From: a virus
Strand: one strand, 5' to 3'
IMG/VR virus record: IMGVR_UViG_3300017967_000077
Coordinates: 1-37,190 of that record
Length of the DNA stretch: 37,190 nucleotides
Shown: piece after piece, positions 30,524 to 37,190 of the stretch
Layout of the letters: each line of letters begins with the position of its first letter
How positions within the stretch are numbered: position 1 is the stretch's first letter
Notes under the pieces: generated by a model
Databases searched by the model: none
Told to the model about the DNA's origin: nothing
Seen by the model: the letters and a program-made list of their open reading frames with translations, nothing else
Made by a program: the position numbers and the translations under genes

Positions 30524-31591
30524 TTATCCTAACATTAATGCAAATGAGGCTGCAATATCATTTGCTACAATTTCTGATACAGCACCAGACGAACCTGCCG
30601 GTGACGCCCATGCTGTTCCGTCCCAAACTTCAATGGCTTTTGAAGTCGTGTTATATCTTGTCATACCTACAACAGCATATGCACTTGGTCTTTGTGCATC
30701 TGTTCCTCTAGGAGGAACAAAACCGTTTGTGGTATCAATTTTAAAATAACCTGTTCCTGTTTGTAAAATTTGTGTAATTGCTCCGTTGGATACGTTTTCA
30801 ATTACGTTATCAGTTATTTTAAAATTTCCTAATCTTACACCGCCGGCTCCATTGCCGTCGATGTATAAATCTAAACCTGTTGTGGTAGTAATCTCGTTAT
30901 CACGGAACATTAAGTCACCAACATCAAGAGTGCTTACTGTTAAGTTGTCGGTAACAACGTTGTTAACAAAAACTTCTTTCCATCTAAAACTTGCACTACC
31001 TAAATTATATGTGTTGTCTGTTTCTGGAATCAAATCACTTTTTATAGCAGCATTAATTTGAATTGTATCTGTTAACGCATCACCTATTGTGATGTTTCCG
31101 CCGATAGTAACATTTCCGTCAGCATCAATGTTTCCTGAAACATATAGGTTTCCGTCAATATTGGTAGAAGCAAATACTTCTAGCGTGCCAGTTCCGTTTG
31201 GTCTTAGTTCTAGTGTTGCATTTGAATTTGTAGTTGAAATCGTATTGCCTTCAACTTCAATATCATCAATTTGTAATCTTGAATGATAGATAACTGGATC
31301 TGCTCCTGATGGAACAAAACTAATGGTATCTAAATCACTTGAAATTGTATTGCCGGTAATGTGTAAGTTACCAACATCTATTTGATTATCTACTGTAAGT
31401 GTTGTAGTTCTTGTAGATCCTGTGACGTGTAAATCAGTTGTTGGAGCAGAGTTGTTTACACCTATGCGAGCATTGCTTACATCAAGATATAAAATGTCAG
31501 GGTCACTCGCTCCATTTCTAAAGGACAACGGTACATTATCACGTACCAAATTTGCCTTCAAGAGCGGCCCAGATATACGACCTATTGCCAT
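30524..31591 (-). CDS. Tail-fibre-type structural protein, paralogue of the 31709 gene
   Basis: This is a 355-residue protein starting MAIGRISGPLLKANLVRDN. I chose the ATG at 31591 (AAGGAG 5 nt upstream) over a GTG two codons earlier because the paralogue at 33112 starts at the equivalent place (MAQLGRIGGPLL). It has beta-repeat stretches (GNLYVSGNIDADGNVTIGGN), a LIPETDNTYNLGSASFRWKE segment and an RPSAYAVVGMTRYNT end motif, and terminates ALMLG. Proteins of this kind are common fibre or baseplate-adjacent proteins in marine T4-like phages. It is the first gene after a 117-bp leader with hairpins and a late box. Confidence 0.75.
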   Translation of the reverse strand: MAIGRISGPLLKANLVRDNVPLSFRNGASDPDILYLDVSNARIGVNNSAPTTDLHVTGSTRTTTLTVDNQIDVGNLHITGNTISSDLDTISFVPSGADPVIYHSRLQIDDIEVEGNTISTTNSNATLELRPNGTGTLEVFASTNIDGNLYVSGNIDADGNVTIGGNITIGDALTDTIQINAAIKSDLIPETDNTYNLGSASFRWKEVFVNNVVTDNLTVSTLDVGDLMFRDNEITTTTGLDLYIDGNGAGGVRLGNFKITDNVIENVSNGAITQILQTGTGYFKIDTTNGFVPPRGTDAQRPSAYAVVGMTRYNTTSKAIEVWDGTAWASPAGSSGAVSEIVANDIAASFALMLG

Positions 31592-31688
31592 CTGCACTCC
31601 TTTTTACACGGGGATCCTGTCCCTCCAACCACCTTACATTGCGGGTTGACCACAGTAAAAGATTAACGTTGGCATACGTTAACACAAG
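31592..31688 (-). promoter_or_regulatory. Structured 5' leader of the 31591 gene
   Basis: This gap of 117 bp (to 31708) has no gene. On the minus strand after the late box, it can form TTAACG-N8-CGTTAA and a GGGA-CAGGA-TCCC hairpin shortly before AAGGAG. It shares AAATACTTGTGT and AACCCGCA with the leader at 35586-35685. Structures were found by eye only. Confidence 0.45.
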
Positions 31689-31695
31689 TATTTAG
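31689..31695 (-). promoter_or_regulatory. Late-type box (CTAAATA) for the unit 31591-24198
   Basis: The minus strand reads GGCTAAATACTTGTGT, nearly the same as GGATAAATACTTGTGT at 35686. It starts the transcription unit that includes the 1871-aa giant gene. Confidence 0.55.
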
Positions 31696-31708
31696 CCAAA
31701 AGGAGAAA

Positions 31709-33112
31709 TTAGCCAAGCATTAGGCTATAAACGTCACCTAGATCTTCCATAAGTTCTATGTCAACTTCCGCACCACCACCTGTGGAAAGTTCATAACCGT
31801 CATCTATCTGTGCGCCTACTGTGATGGTAACATCGTTTGCTGGAGTTGCTCCGCCAGTAAATGCTGTTCCTAGTATAGTTATGATATCGTTTTGGACATA
31901 TCCTTGTCCTTGATTAGTTACTGATATTCCTGCAATTGATCCTGAAGCGATTACGATAGTAAATGTAGCATTTTGTCCGTATCCGTTCGTTGCACCCGAT
32001 AACCCTGTGCGTGTTTGGTTGGAAAGTCCTGCAACATTACCAATTGCTGTTACTACATTAATTTTTCCTGAAAAAGATTCTAGGTATTTTTCATCGGTAT
32101 TCCAGCGAGTATCACCCAATTCAGGGCGTATAGGAGTACCTAAATTTTGTGGTCTGTCAGTATTAGGCCCTGCAGGAATAACAAAACCGTTATCTCCCAT
32201 AAATCTTAAATAACCAATTCCGGTGCTTCTGAATCGTAATGGAGTATCTACTAAATTTGTAATATTGTTAGTTTCCCATTTGGTATTTTCGATATAAACC
32301 ACTCCAGTGTCTGGATTCAATAGGATATCTTCGTTTGATTGCATTCCAAAGATTTGATTATCAACACCATTAAGATGCATCTGATCACTAACATACACAT
32401 TAAGGGGATTAACTCTATCGGCATTTACTAGGTTATCCGTTATATATAATTCGTTCCAGCGTCTTGGACTAGAGTCTAACTGATCTCTACCCAAATCCCA
32501 AAGGTTGTCGTCCCCTGGAATAATTGATTGTGTAAAATCAGGAACGATCTCAACCGTGTCACCTAATCCTGTATCAGGATCATATAATTCATCACCAACA
32601 ATTAAATTTCCTAACTTTGTTAGATTTCCATCTAGTGTGATATTTCCTGTAACTGTTAAATTACCGTAAATGTTAGTTGAAGATGAAACTTCTACAGTGC
32701 CAGTGCCGCTCGGTTTCAACTCAATAGTTTGATTTGATGTGGTTCCTGAAATTGTATTGTCATTGAATTGAAGATCGTCGGATCTCATTCTTTGTAAATT
32801 AATATAACTTCCTGCAGTCTGTGGTAATATGTGAATAGGTCCAACAACAGTAGTAAAAGAACTAGGTGCTACTGCAATAATATTATCAATTTTTGCACGC
32901 TCGTCAACGATCATGTTTGTGGTGCGAGCATCACTGTTAATGTCTAGATCAAAACTAGGTGTGTCATCCTTGATACCAATTCTACCATTGTTAACATCAA
33001 TGTAAAGCAATGATGTTGAATCGTATATCGTGTTAGAAAATTTGATATCTACGCCGTCTCTGCGTAAATTTTGCTCTAGTAACGGTCCGCCAATTCGCCC
33101 CAATTGAGCCAT
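31709..33112 (-). CDS. Tail-fibre-type structural protein, paralogue of the 30524 gene
   Basis: This is a 467-residue protein starting MAQLGRIGGPLLEQNLRRDG. It parallels the 355-aa protein: GRIGxxDxTPSFDLDI near 45, TIELKPSGTGTVEVSSSTNI, GNLTVTGNITLDGNLT, a SIIPGDDNLWDLG stretch, GNTDRPQ/RPELGDTRWNT-type end motif and a terminal SLMLG. The extra length is mostly a C-terminal insert (GLSNQTRTGLSGATNGYGQN to ITVGAQIDDGYEL). AGGAGG precedes the ATG closely, the strongest ribosome site in the array. A fibre or baseplate-peripheral role is inferred from this family. Confidence 0.75.
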   Translation of the reverse strand: MAQLGRIGGPLLEQNLRRDGVDIKFSNTIYDSTSLLYIDVNNGRIGIKDDTPSFDLDINSDARTTNMIVDERAKIDNIIAVAPSSFTTVVGPIHILPQTAGSYINLQRMRSDDLQFNDNTISGTTSNQTIELKPSGTGTVEVSSSTNIYGNLTVTGNITLDGNLTKLGNLIVGDELYDPDTGLGDTVEIVPDFTQSIIPGDDNLWDLGRDQLDSSPRRWNELYITDNLVNADRVNPLNVYVSDQMHLNGVDNQIFGMQSNEDILLNPDTGVVYIENTKWETNNITNLVDTPLRFRSTGIGYLRFMGDNGFVIPAGPNTDRPQNLGTPIRPELGDTRWNTDEKYLESFSGKINVVTAIGNVAGLSNQTRTGLSGATNGYGQNATFTIVIASGSIAGISVTNQGQGYVQNDIITILGTAFTGGATPANDVTITVGAQIDDGYELSTGGGAEVDIELMEDLGDVYSLMLG

Positions 33113-33122
33113 CTGTTACCTC

Positions 33123-33794
33123 CTAGTTTGCAAATCCAAAGAACACTGTTACATATTTTGCTAATGGAACTGCTGATGTAAATGTTAGGTACCATCCTGT
33201 TGGTCTTGCTAGTCCGGTAGGGTCTGCGGCTCCAGCGCCAGTTGCTGTAAAGACTGTTCCAGGATTGCTGTCAGCAGCACCAATTGTTGTAAAGTCTGTT
33301 GAGCCAGTTGCAGTAATAATATATTCAACACCAATGCTAAAACTGCCGGCAGCAACTTCTTGTCCTGTTCCGGTTGATGTTGGATTTTGATTCAGTGTAA
33401 AGTTTGTTGTTGGAATCTGCAAAACATTTTCGACTAGTACCAAAATGTTATTTGCACTTGCTGGTACATTATTTAACGGCCCAAAGATTGTGTCGGATGA
33501 ATCTCCAGGACCAAATGTTTCAATTGAAATTGCAGTTGCACCCGGTGCTCTTACAGTTTCCCAATTGCCACCGACATAGGCTTCAATTTCATTTAGTGTG
33601 GTATTGTATCTTATTGTTCCGTTAGCATCTGTGGGTTGTCTAACGCCAGTTAACTGCGGACGCTGTGCTGTCGTTCCCTTGGGTAACAATACTCCGCCAT
33701 TAAAGTCCATGACTGCTCTACCATAGGTGTTTACCCTAATGGTATTATCGCTAGGACTGTAACGTGATGTGTATTGTGTTTTTAAAAACTTCAT
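33123..33794 (-). CDS. Tail-fibre-type protein with AQRP motif
   Basis: This is a 223-residue protein starting MKFLKTQYTSRYSPSDNTIR. Residues 30-80 read GGVLLPKGTTAQRP then NGTIRYNTTLNEIEAYVGG, a motif shared with C-terminal parts of the two paralogous fibre proteins and common in marine phage fibres. A segment FSIGVEYIITATGSTDFTTI followed by GTVFTATGAG also appears in altered form in the 2566-aa protein. It is probably a fibre or adaptor protein. An AAGGAT ribosome site lies upstream of the ATG, and it starts 10 nt after the 122-aa gene. Confidence 0.7.
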   Translation of the reverse strand: MKFLKTQYTSRYSPSDNTIRVNTYGRAVMDFNGGVLLPKGTTAQRPQLTGVRQPTDANGTIRYNTTLNEIEAYVGGNWETVRAPGATAISIETFGPGDSSDTIFGPLNNVPASANNILVLVENVLQIPTTNFTLNQNPTSTGTGQEVAAGSFSIGVEYIITATGSTDFTTIGAADSNPGTVFTATGAGAADPTGLARPTGWYLTFTSAVPLAKYVTVFFGFAN

Positions 33795-33804
33795 CTATCT
33801 ATCC

Positions 33805-34173
33805 TTATACAGGCAGCGAACTAACAGTAACGGTAATCAAGTTAGCATCGTCAGCCTTTACGTGTATTTCATCTCCACCATCTAGAATAATTTTTTCATC
33901 GCTGAAAAATACAGTTTCACCTGCTGGTATTGCTAAATTTGCTACAATTTGATTTCCAACGACTGGAGTATTACCTTGTTTAACAAGATAGATGTCAACT
34001 TCAGTTCTATTGGCCGTTTCGTCTGTGATAGTTACAGCACCAGTATTACACAGTATAATGTTTGTAACTGCTCTATCCTGTGCTGATACAGCACCACCGA
34101 CTGATGCACCAGTTGTTGAAGCAGTAAAAACTTTTGTTATACTTGTGGTTGTTAGTTGTTGGCTTGTAATCAT
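33805..34173 (-). CDS. Small beta-rich virion protein
   Basis: This is a 122-residue protein starting MITSQQLTTTSITKVFTAST, with VTNIILCNTGAVTITDE, VDIYLVKQGNTP, a NLAIPAGETVFFSDEKIILD stretch and GDEIHVKADDANLITVTVSS. The final half resembles the equivalent region of the 110-aa protein at 30187 (PxGxx...ERLILP... VTVSY). No catalytic motif. AAGGGA precedes the ATG. A virion decoration or connector role is inferred from its position. Confidence 0.7.
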   Translation of the reverse strand: MITSQQLTTTSITKVFTASTTGASVGGAVSAQDRAVTNIILCNTGAVTITDETANRTEVDIYLVKQGNTPVVGNQIVANLAIPAGETVFFSDEKIILDGGDEIHVKADDANLITVTVSSLPV

Positions 34174-34182
34174 CTTTTTCCC

Positions 34183-35166
34183 TTAAAATATCATGCTAAA
34201 CAGCAATGCTTTATTTTTACTTATCAATTCATCGGTGCTGTTATTACTATTTCTGTAAAACAAACCTGTATCACCTATGCTTGGTTCTTTTGCATAAGCA
34301 ATTGTCGATCCTGAAATATATGCAGGATCAACCGAAATTTCTTCTAATTGTAATCCATAATTAGTTCTTAATTTACCCGTACCGTTGGTTTGAAGATATA
34401 TGTTATCGTTGGTGTTATTAACAGTAATGGTTGGATTATTTGGCTCATTTTGATTAAACTCTAATCCTTGCATTAATACCCTGTTGGTATAAAACTGAGT
34501 GTTAAGAGTTCCGTCAACTAACACCGAAACAGCACTCTCACCAAATGTGCTATATCCAGTGTTGGAAGTAAGATATGCCAATGAACCTGCAACTTCCTTA
34601 TCCGTTACAATTACTCTAGTATTGTCGTCAATGATTTGGAATGTTGGATTGTCTCTAATTGAATCGTCAACATATTTTTTGTTTGGAATGTCATCATCGT
34701 CAGTAACTTGGTCTTCGTAATTATTTGTTCCGGCTACCGTAATAACACCTTCTCCGTATCCTATTAATATCAAATCTGGACTGGCAGTATCAGTTGTAAC
34801 TTTTTTTAATCTAAGAGTTGCATCTGAATAGTTAAATGCCGATTCAGGTGATCCTGTTGCTAGATTAAATGAATCGTCATTTTCATCCCAAAAGAACGAA
34901 GCAGGGGAAAGTGATCCTCTATCAATTTGTAAACCAGAATATCTTAGAGATACACCAGCCCCTGTCTCGCCAAAGTTTAATTGTATAATATTGTCTCGAA
35001 CATTTAAGTTCTCTGCTTCTACAGTTAGTGTGTCGCCTTCGACAATCAAGTCTGCGGTAACAATTACTTGTCCGCCACCGGTAGGAGGTCCAACATCAAG
35101 TTTGATGATGCCACCTTCTTTGGTTTTGATGTTATAATCACCGTTGGTTTGTAGAAACTCAGACAT
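34183..35166 (-). CDS. Tail-fibre-type structural protein
   Basis: This is a 327-residue protein starting MSEFLQTNGDYNIKTKEGGI. It has beta-rich segments: TADLIVEGDTLTVEAENLNV, RDNIIQLNFGETGAGVSLR and YSGLQIDRGSLSPASFFWDE, which are typical of fibre-type proteins in marine T4-like phages, then NKKYVDDSI (a pattern like the KAYV-type end motif in phage fibres). The protein ends KNKALLFSMIF. AGGTAA precedes the ATG. It follows the 134-aa gene in the unit starting at 35686. Confidence 0.7.
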   Translation of the reverse strand: MSEFLQTNGDYNIKTKEGGIIKLDVGPPTGGGQVIVTADLIVEGDTLTVEAENLNVRDNIIQLNFGETGAGVSLRYSGLQIDRGSLSPASFFWDENDDSFNLATGSPESAFNYSDATLRLKKVTTDTASPDLILIGYGEGVITVAGTNNYEDQVTDDDDIPNKKYVDDSIRDNPTFQIIDDNTRVIVTDKEVAGSLAYLTSNTGYSTFGESAVSVLVDGTLNTQFYTNRVLMQGLEFNQNEPNNPTITVNNTNDNIYLQTNGTGKLRTNYGLQLEEISVDPAYISGSTIAYAKEPSIGDTGLFYRNSNNSTDELISKNKALLFSMIF

Positions 35167-35180
35167 TATTCAATTACCTA

Positions 35181-35585
35181 TTAACTAATTGCTGTTAAAA
35201 CAATGTAATCTGCAGATGAATCGTTTTCTAGATACCAGTTATACTTGTTTCCAGAAAAGTCAGTTGCAACACGCTTAGTAATTTTAGCAATGTTTACTAG
35301 ATCAGCGTCAAGGTTACCTGTCGTTGAACCTTGCAGTTGCATTTCATATGCAGCACTAGGCGTTCCATTCTTTAGTTTACAAACAATTTGTTTGCCTGCT
35401 GTTGTATCAGCAATGTCGCCAATACGAGCACACAAGAATGAAGAACCTCCACGCTGTTTAATGATTACACCATCAGTTCTGTTTGATCCGCCTTGGTAAA
35501 AATTTACTGTAATACCTGTAGCAGCACCGGCAGGTGTTTTGATTACGTCTACACCATTTACATCTTTTCTAAGTGGTCTTCCCAT
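35181..35585 (-). CDS. Small conserved virion protein
   Basis: This is a 134-residue basic-to-neutral protein starting MGRPLRKDVNGVDVIKTPAG, with GVIIKQRGGSSFLCARIGDI and GKQIVCKLKNGTPSAAYEM. The MGRPLxK opening and IxKQRGxxxF pattern occur in small structural proteins near the capsid genes of marine T4-like phages, as I recall them. Structure is likely beta-rich. Its transcript begins at the 35686 late box and has a leader of ~95 nt with three possible hairpins; AGGAG is upstream of the ATG. Position between fibres and capsid does not decide whether it belongs to head or tail. Confidence 0.7.
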   Translation of the reverse strand: MGRPLRKDVNGVDVIKTPAGAATGITVNFYQGGSNRTDGVIIKQRGGSSFLCARIGDIADTTAGKQIVCKLKNGTPSAAYEMQLQGSTTGNLDADLVNIAKITKRVATDFSGNKYNWYLENDSSADYIVLTAIS

Positions 35586-35685
35586 TTGTTTTCTCCTATG
35601 TTTAGAAGTCCGATGCGGGTTCTAGCCGCTACGGGGTTGGTTCCCCATAAGTCCACCACCTGGGTGGTACACTATCTGACACAAG
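35586..35685 (-). promoter_or_regulatory. Structured 5' leader of the 35585 gene
   Basis: The minus-strand leader after the late box holds three short hairpins: ACCAC-CCAG-GTGGT, GGGG-AACCAA-CCCC and GCGG-CTAGAAC-CCGC, followed by AGGAG and the ATG. It is longer than other leaders in the window and shares AAATACTTGTGT and AACCCGCA with the leader at 31592-31688. By-eye structure only. Confidence 0.45.
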
Positions 35686-35692
35686 TATTTAT
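35686..35692 (-). promoter_or_regulatory. Late promoter box (ATAAATA) overlapping upstream stop
   Basis: The minus strand reads GGATAAATACTTGTG. The TAA in the box (complement 35689-35691) is the stop of the 90-aa gene. It starts the unit 35585-31709. Confidence 0.7.
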
Positions 35693-35961
35693 CCTTTCGA
35701 AAGCAAAGCCATAAGTTCTACCTTGCTTATGGTAGTTAATATGCGATTGATATGATCTAGTTCTTCCTGTGCTTTTTCTAACCAAATCTTTTTTTTGCTT
35801 TGTTTGTATTTGATTAGGTGTTCCATGTGTTGCTTCATGTGTTCTTCAAGAATTGTGTCAAAATTTTTAACATCATGCCTAAACATAGGAAAGTTCCTTT
35901 TCCACCTCTCTAGTTGAGCTCGTAGTTTAGGGAAATCTTCGTATGTTTCAATTTCTTCCAT
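35689..35961 (-). CDS. Small coiled-coil protein next to capsid gene
   Basis: This is a 90-residue, highly charged helical protein starting MEEIETYEDFPKLRAQLERW. The ATG at 35961 is preferred because a TTAAATA box ends 5 nt upstream, while the GTG reading five codons earlier would include the box. Helical heptads run through residues 35-85 (LEEHMKQHMEHLIKYKQSKK), and it ends ISKVELMALLSKG. A protein of this design beside capsid genes exists in other marine T4-like phages, as I recall, with no known role. Assembly or scaffolding functions are possible. Confidence 0.65.
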   Translation of the reverse strand: MEEIETYEDFPKLRAQLERWKRNFPMFRHDVKNFDTILEEHMKQHMEHLIKYKQSKKKIWLEKAQEELDHINRILTTISKVELMALLSKG

Positions 35962-35966
35962 ACTAT

Positions 35967-35973
35967 TATTTAA
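35967..35973 (-). promoter_or_regulatory. Possible late-type box (TTAAATA), 5 nt from ATG
   Basis: The minus strand reads GTTAAATA-ATAGT-ATG, parallel to 12896-12902. The first base differs from ATAAATA, so support is moderate. Lies downstream of the capsid terminator on the minus strand. Confidence 0.45.
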
Positions 35974-36000
35974 CACTAATTTTGATAGATTGTCAAGCCA

Positions 36001-36030
36001 TAAAAAAAGGGCGACCTAAGCCGCCCTTTT
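36001..36030 (-). terminator. Intrinsic terminator after the major capsid gene
   Basis: The minus strand reads AAAGGGCG-GCTTAGGT-CGCCCTTT with a following T-run (CCCTTTTTTTA). The 8-bp stem and the U-tract make it a good rho-independent terminator 26 nt after the capsid stop. It is the only clear one in the window. Confidence 0.88.
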
Positions 36031-36055
36031 CTATACTCGAAAGTATTGTTATTGC

Positions 36056-37156
36056 TTACGCAAAACGTAGGTTCGCTGATGTAACAGCAACTTTACCTAA
36101 GTAGTCTGCCGCATTACCAAGAGATGATGCAGTGTTTGTTAACTCTACATAACCGTATCTTGTCATGAACGAAACTACTGGTTCAAATGTTGCTGGATCA
36201 AGAACCACACCGCTTGACATTAATGGAATGTATGGGCAGTAGAACGCTGCTGCGTCTGATTCTGATGAACCTTTGTAACCAATGATTACATCGTCTGATG
36301 TAGCATAACCGTTTACATACACTTTCATCGCACTGTTTAAAGTTCCCACAAACTTAGTGTTTGTTGGTGCTTCAAAAGTACCTTCAGTTGTTCTTGCGAA
36401 CGCAGAAGTTGTTGCAGATTGTAACAGAGTTAATACTGTTGGTGAAACAACAGCCCAGTTACCTGCACCACGACGTGTACGCTGTGCAATCAAGTTAGCA
36501 ACACGGTTGATTTGAACTGCTAATGCAGCATGTTCATCACCAACGAATGTAGCAGTACCTGACACTGCGCCTTGGTCGTATGTTAAAGCGGCTGTACCAG
36601 CCAATGTGCTTAAAGAACCAATTACTTCTTGATCGATCTCAGCAGTAATCTCTTGTGCAAGAGCTGCCATGATCTCAGCCTCGATGTCAATGCCCTGTTG
36701 AGCTTGTGCATCTTGAGCTGCTTCAAAAGTCCAACGAGCTGACAATTTACGTGTCTTCGCTTCGACTGTTTGTTTCAAGATTTGAATTGATAATCTGTTT
36801 CCAGCAGTACCTTCAAGTGCAGCAGTTGAACCAGGCTTAGTACCAGTAGCGGTATCATTTCCTGAATAACCTTCTGCGATCTTGAATGGTGATAATGCTT
36901 CTTCACCTGCTGTTACTGTAGTACCAGCACTTGGTGCAAAAGCGTCAGCATAACGCACACGCAATGTGTGAATTTGGCCAACTGGTCCAGTCATTGGTTG
37001 AACACCAACAAGTTCGTTTGCGATAACTGTTGGCATTACACGTCTGATTACTGGAAGAATGACGCGGTTTAGTGTTGCGACGTTGCCGGCAGAAGTGGCG
37101 CCTGCTGTAGCACTCTCTGACAAATACTTACGGGTATTTTCCAGAGTCGTTGCCAT
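36056..37156 (-). CDS. 23: Major capsid protein gp23
   Basis: This is a T4-like major capsid protein. From the ATG at 37156 it is 366 residues: MATTLENTRKYLSES, then VIRRVMPTVIANELVGVQPMTGPVGQIHTLR, the conserved MCP segment near residue 35-65 (given here as consecutive short motifs: RRVMPTVIANELVGV and QPMTGPVGQIHTLRVRY), then KLSARWTFEAAQD, IMAALAQEITAEIDQE, RTRRGAGNWAVVSP, YCPYIPLMSSGVV and SFMTRYGYV. T4 gp23 is 521 residues; this short form fits the marine relatives. There is no strong ribosome site, and the frame stays open upstream to the window edge (LEGLQGNKRTV before the Met), so the true start could be earlier. It is closed by a strong terminator, as expected for the most expressed late gene. 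Confidence 0.88.
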   Translation of the reverse strand: MATTLENTRKYLSESATAGATSAGNVATLNRVILPVIRRVMPTVIANELVGVQPMTGPVGQIHTLRVRYADAFAPSAGTTVTAGEEALSPFKIAEGYSGNDTATGTKPGSTAALEGTAGNRLSIQILKQTVEAKTRKLSARWTFEAAQDAQAQQGIDIEAEIMAALAQEITAEIDQEVIGSLSTLAGTAALTYDQGAVSGTATFVGDEHAALAVQINRVANLIAQRTRRGAGNWAVVSPTVLTLLQSATTSAFARTTEGTFEAPTNTKFVGTLNSAMKVYVNGYATSDDVIIGYKGSSESDAAAFYCPYIPLMSSGVVLDPATFEPVVSFMTRYGYVELTNTASSLGNAADYLGKVAVTSANLRFA

Positions 37157-37190
37157 AACAGTACGCTTATTACCTTGAAGACCTTCTAAA

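Noticed and set aside
35586-35670. tRNA-like arms (GCGGGTTCTAGC, GGGGTTGGTTCCCC) in the gap before the 35585 gene
   Set aside because: No acceptor stem, D-arm and anticodon arm can be assembled at tRNA spacing; the hairpins fit a leader better.

Overview
The window is a stretch of a marine T4-like myovirus genome, probably infecting an AT-rich marine bacterium (SAR11 / alphaproteobacterial / cyanobacterial-type host; the exact host cannot be read from the window). Evidence: the start of a gp18-type tail sheath gene at one edge, a gp23-type major capsid gene at the other, gp1 (dNMP kinase), gp14 (neck) and gp15 (tail completion) homologues between them, about 21 kb of fibre-type virion proteins of the kind seen in marine T4-like phages, and repeated T4-type late promoter boxes (ATAAATA). 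I see no rRNA, convincing tRNA, insertion sequence or CRISPR array. Coding density is very high and no gene-free stretch exceeds 140 bp.

Layout. (1) 1-8169: morphogenesis genes in short blocks that switch strand: gp18 start (-), HNH-type endonuclease (+), gp1, a basic small protein and a gp13-like connector protein (-), gp14 / 59-aa protein / gp15 / Nudix-like protein / coiled-coil protein (+), a fibre protein ending in a cupredoxin-like domain (-), a small orphan (+), then two more minus-strand genes. All four convergent pairs in the window overlap at their stop codons, and the divergent starts lie 29-139 bp apart with late promoters between them. (2) 8248-14102: an accessory island with a flavin-dependent halogenase, four Fe(II)/2-oxoglutarate oxygenase-type proteins and two conserved unknowns, on both strands, driven by late-type promoters. 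(3) 14146-35585: a minus-strand array of virion and fibre genes, including two giant paralogues of 2566 and 1871 residues with tandem carbohydrate-binding-like repeats and Asp-box repeats, a glycine-rich tip-like adhesin, and several small beta-rich proteins placed between fibre genes. (4) 35689-37156: a small coiled-coil protein and the major capsid gene, which is closed by the one clear intrinsic terminator.

How it works together: capsid, neck, tail and fibre genes form late transcription units. The minus-strand array reads as consecutive units starting at boxes near 35967, 35686, 31689, 24170, 16443, 15190 and 14108. Two repeated architectures stand out. In several units the late box lies 4-5 nt upstream of the ATG, which predicts leaderless mRNAs. 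In several others the TAA inside the box is also the stop codon of the preceding gene. The oxygenase/halogenase island shares this late promoter type, so it should act late in infection, either on virion components or on host metabolites; which of these cannot be decided from sequence.
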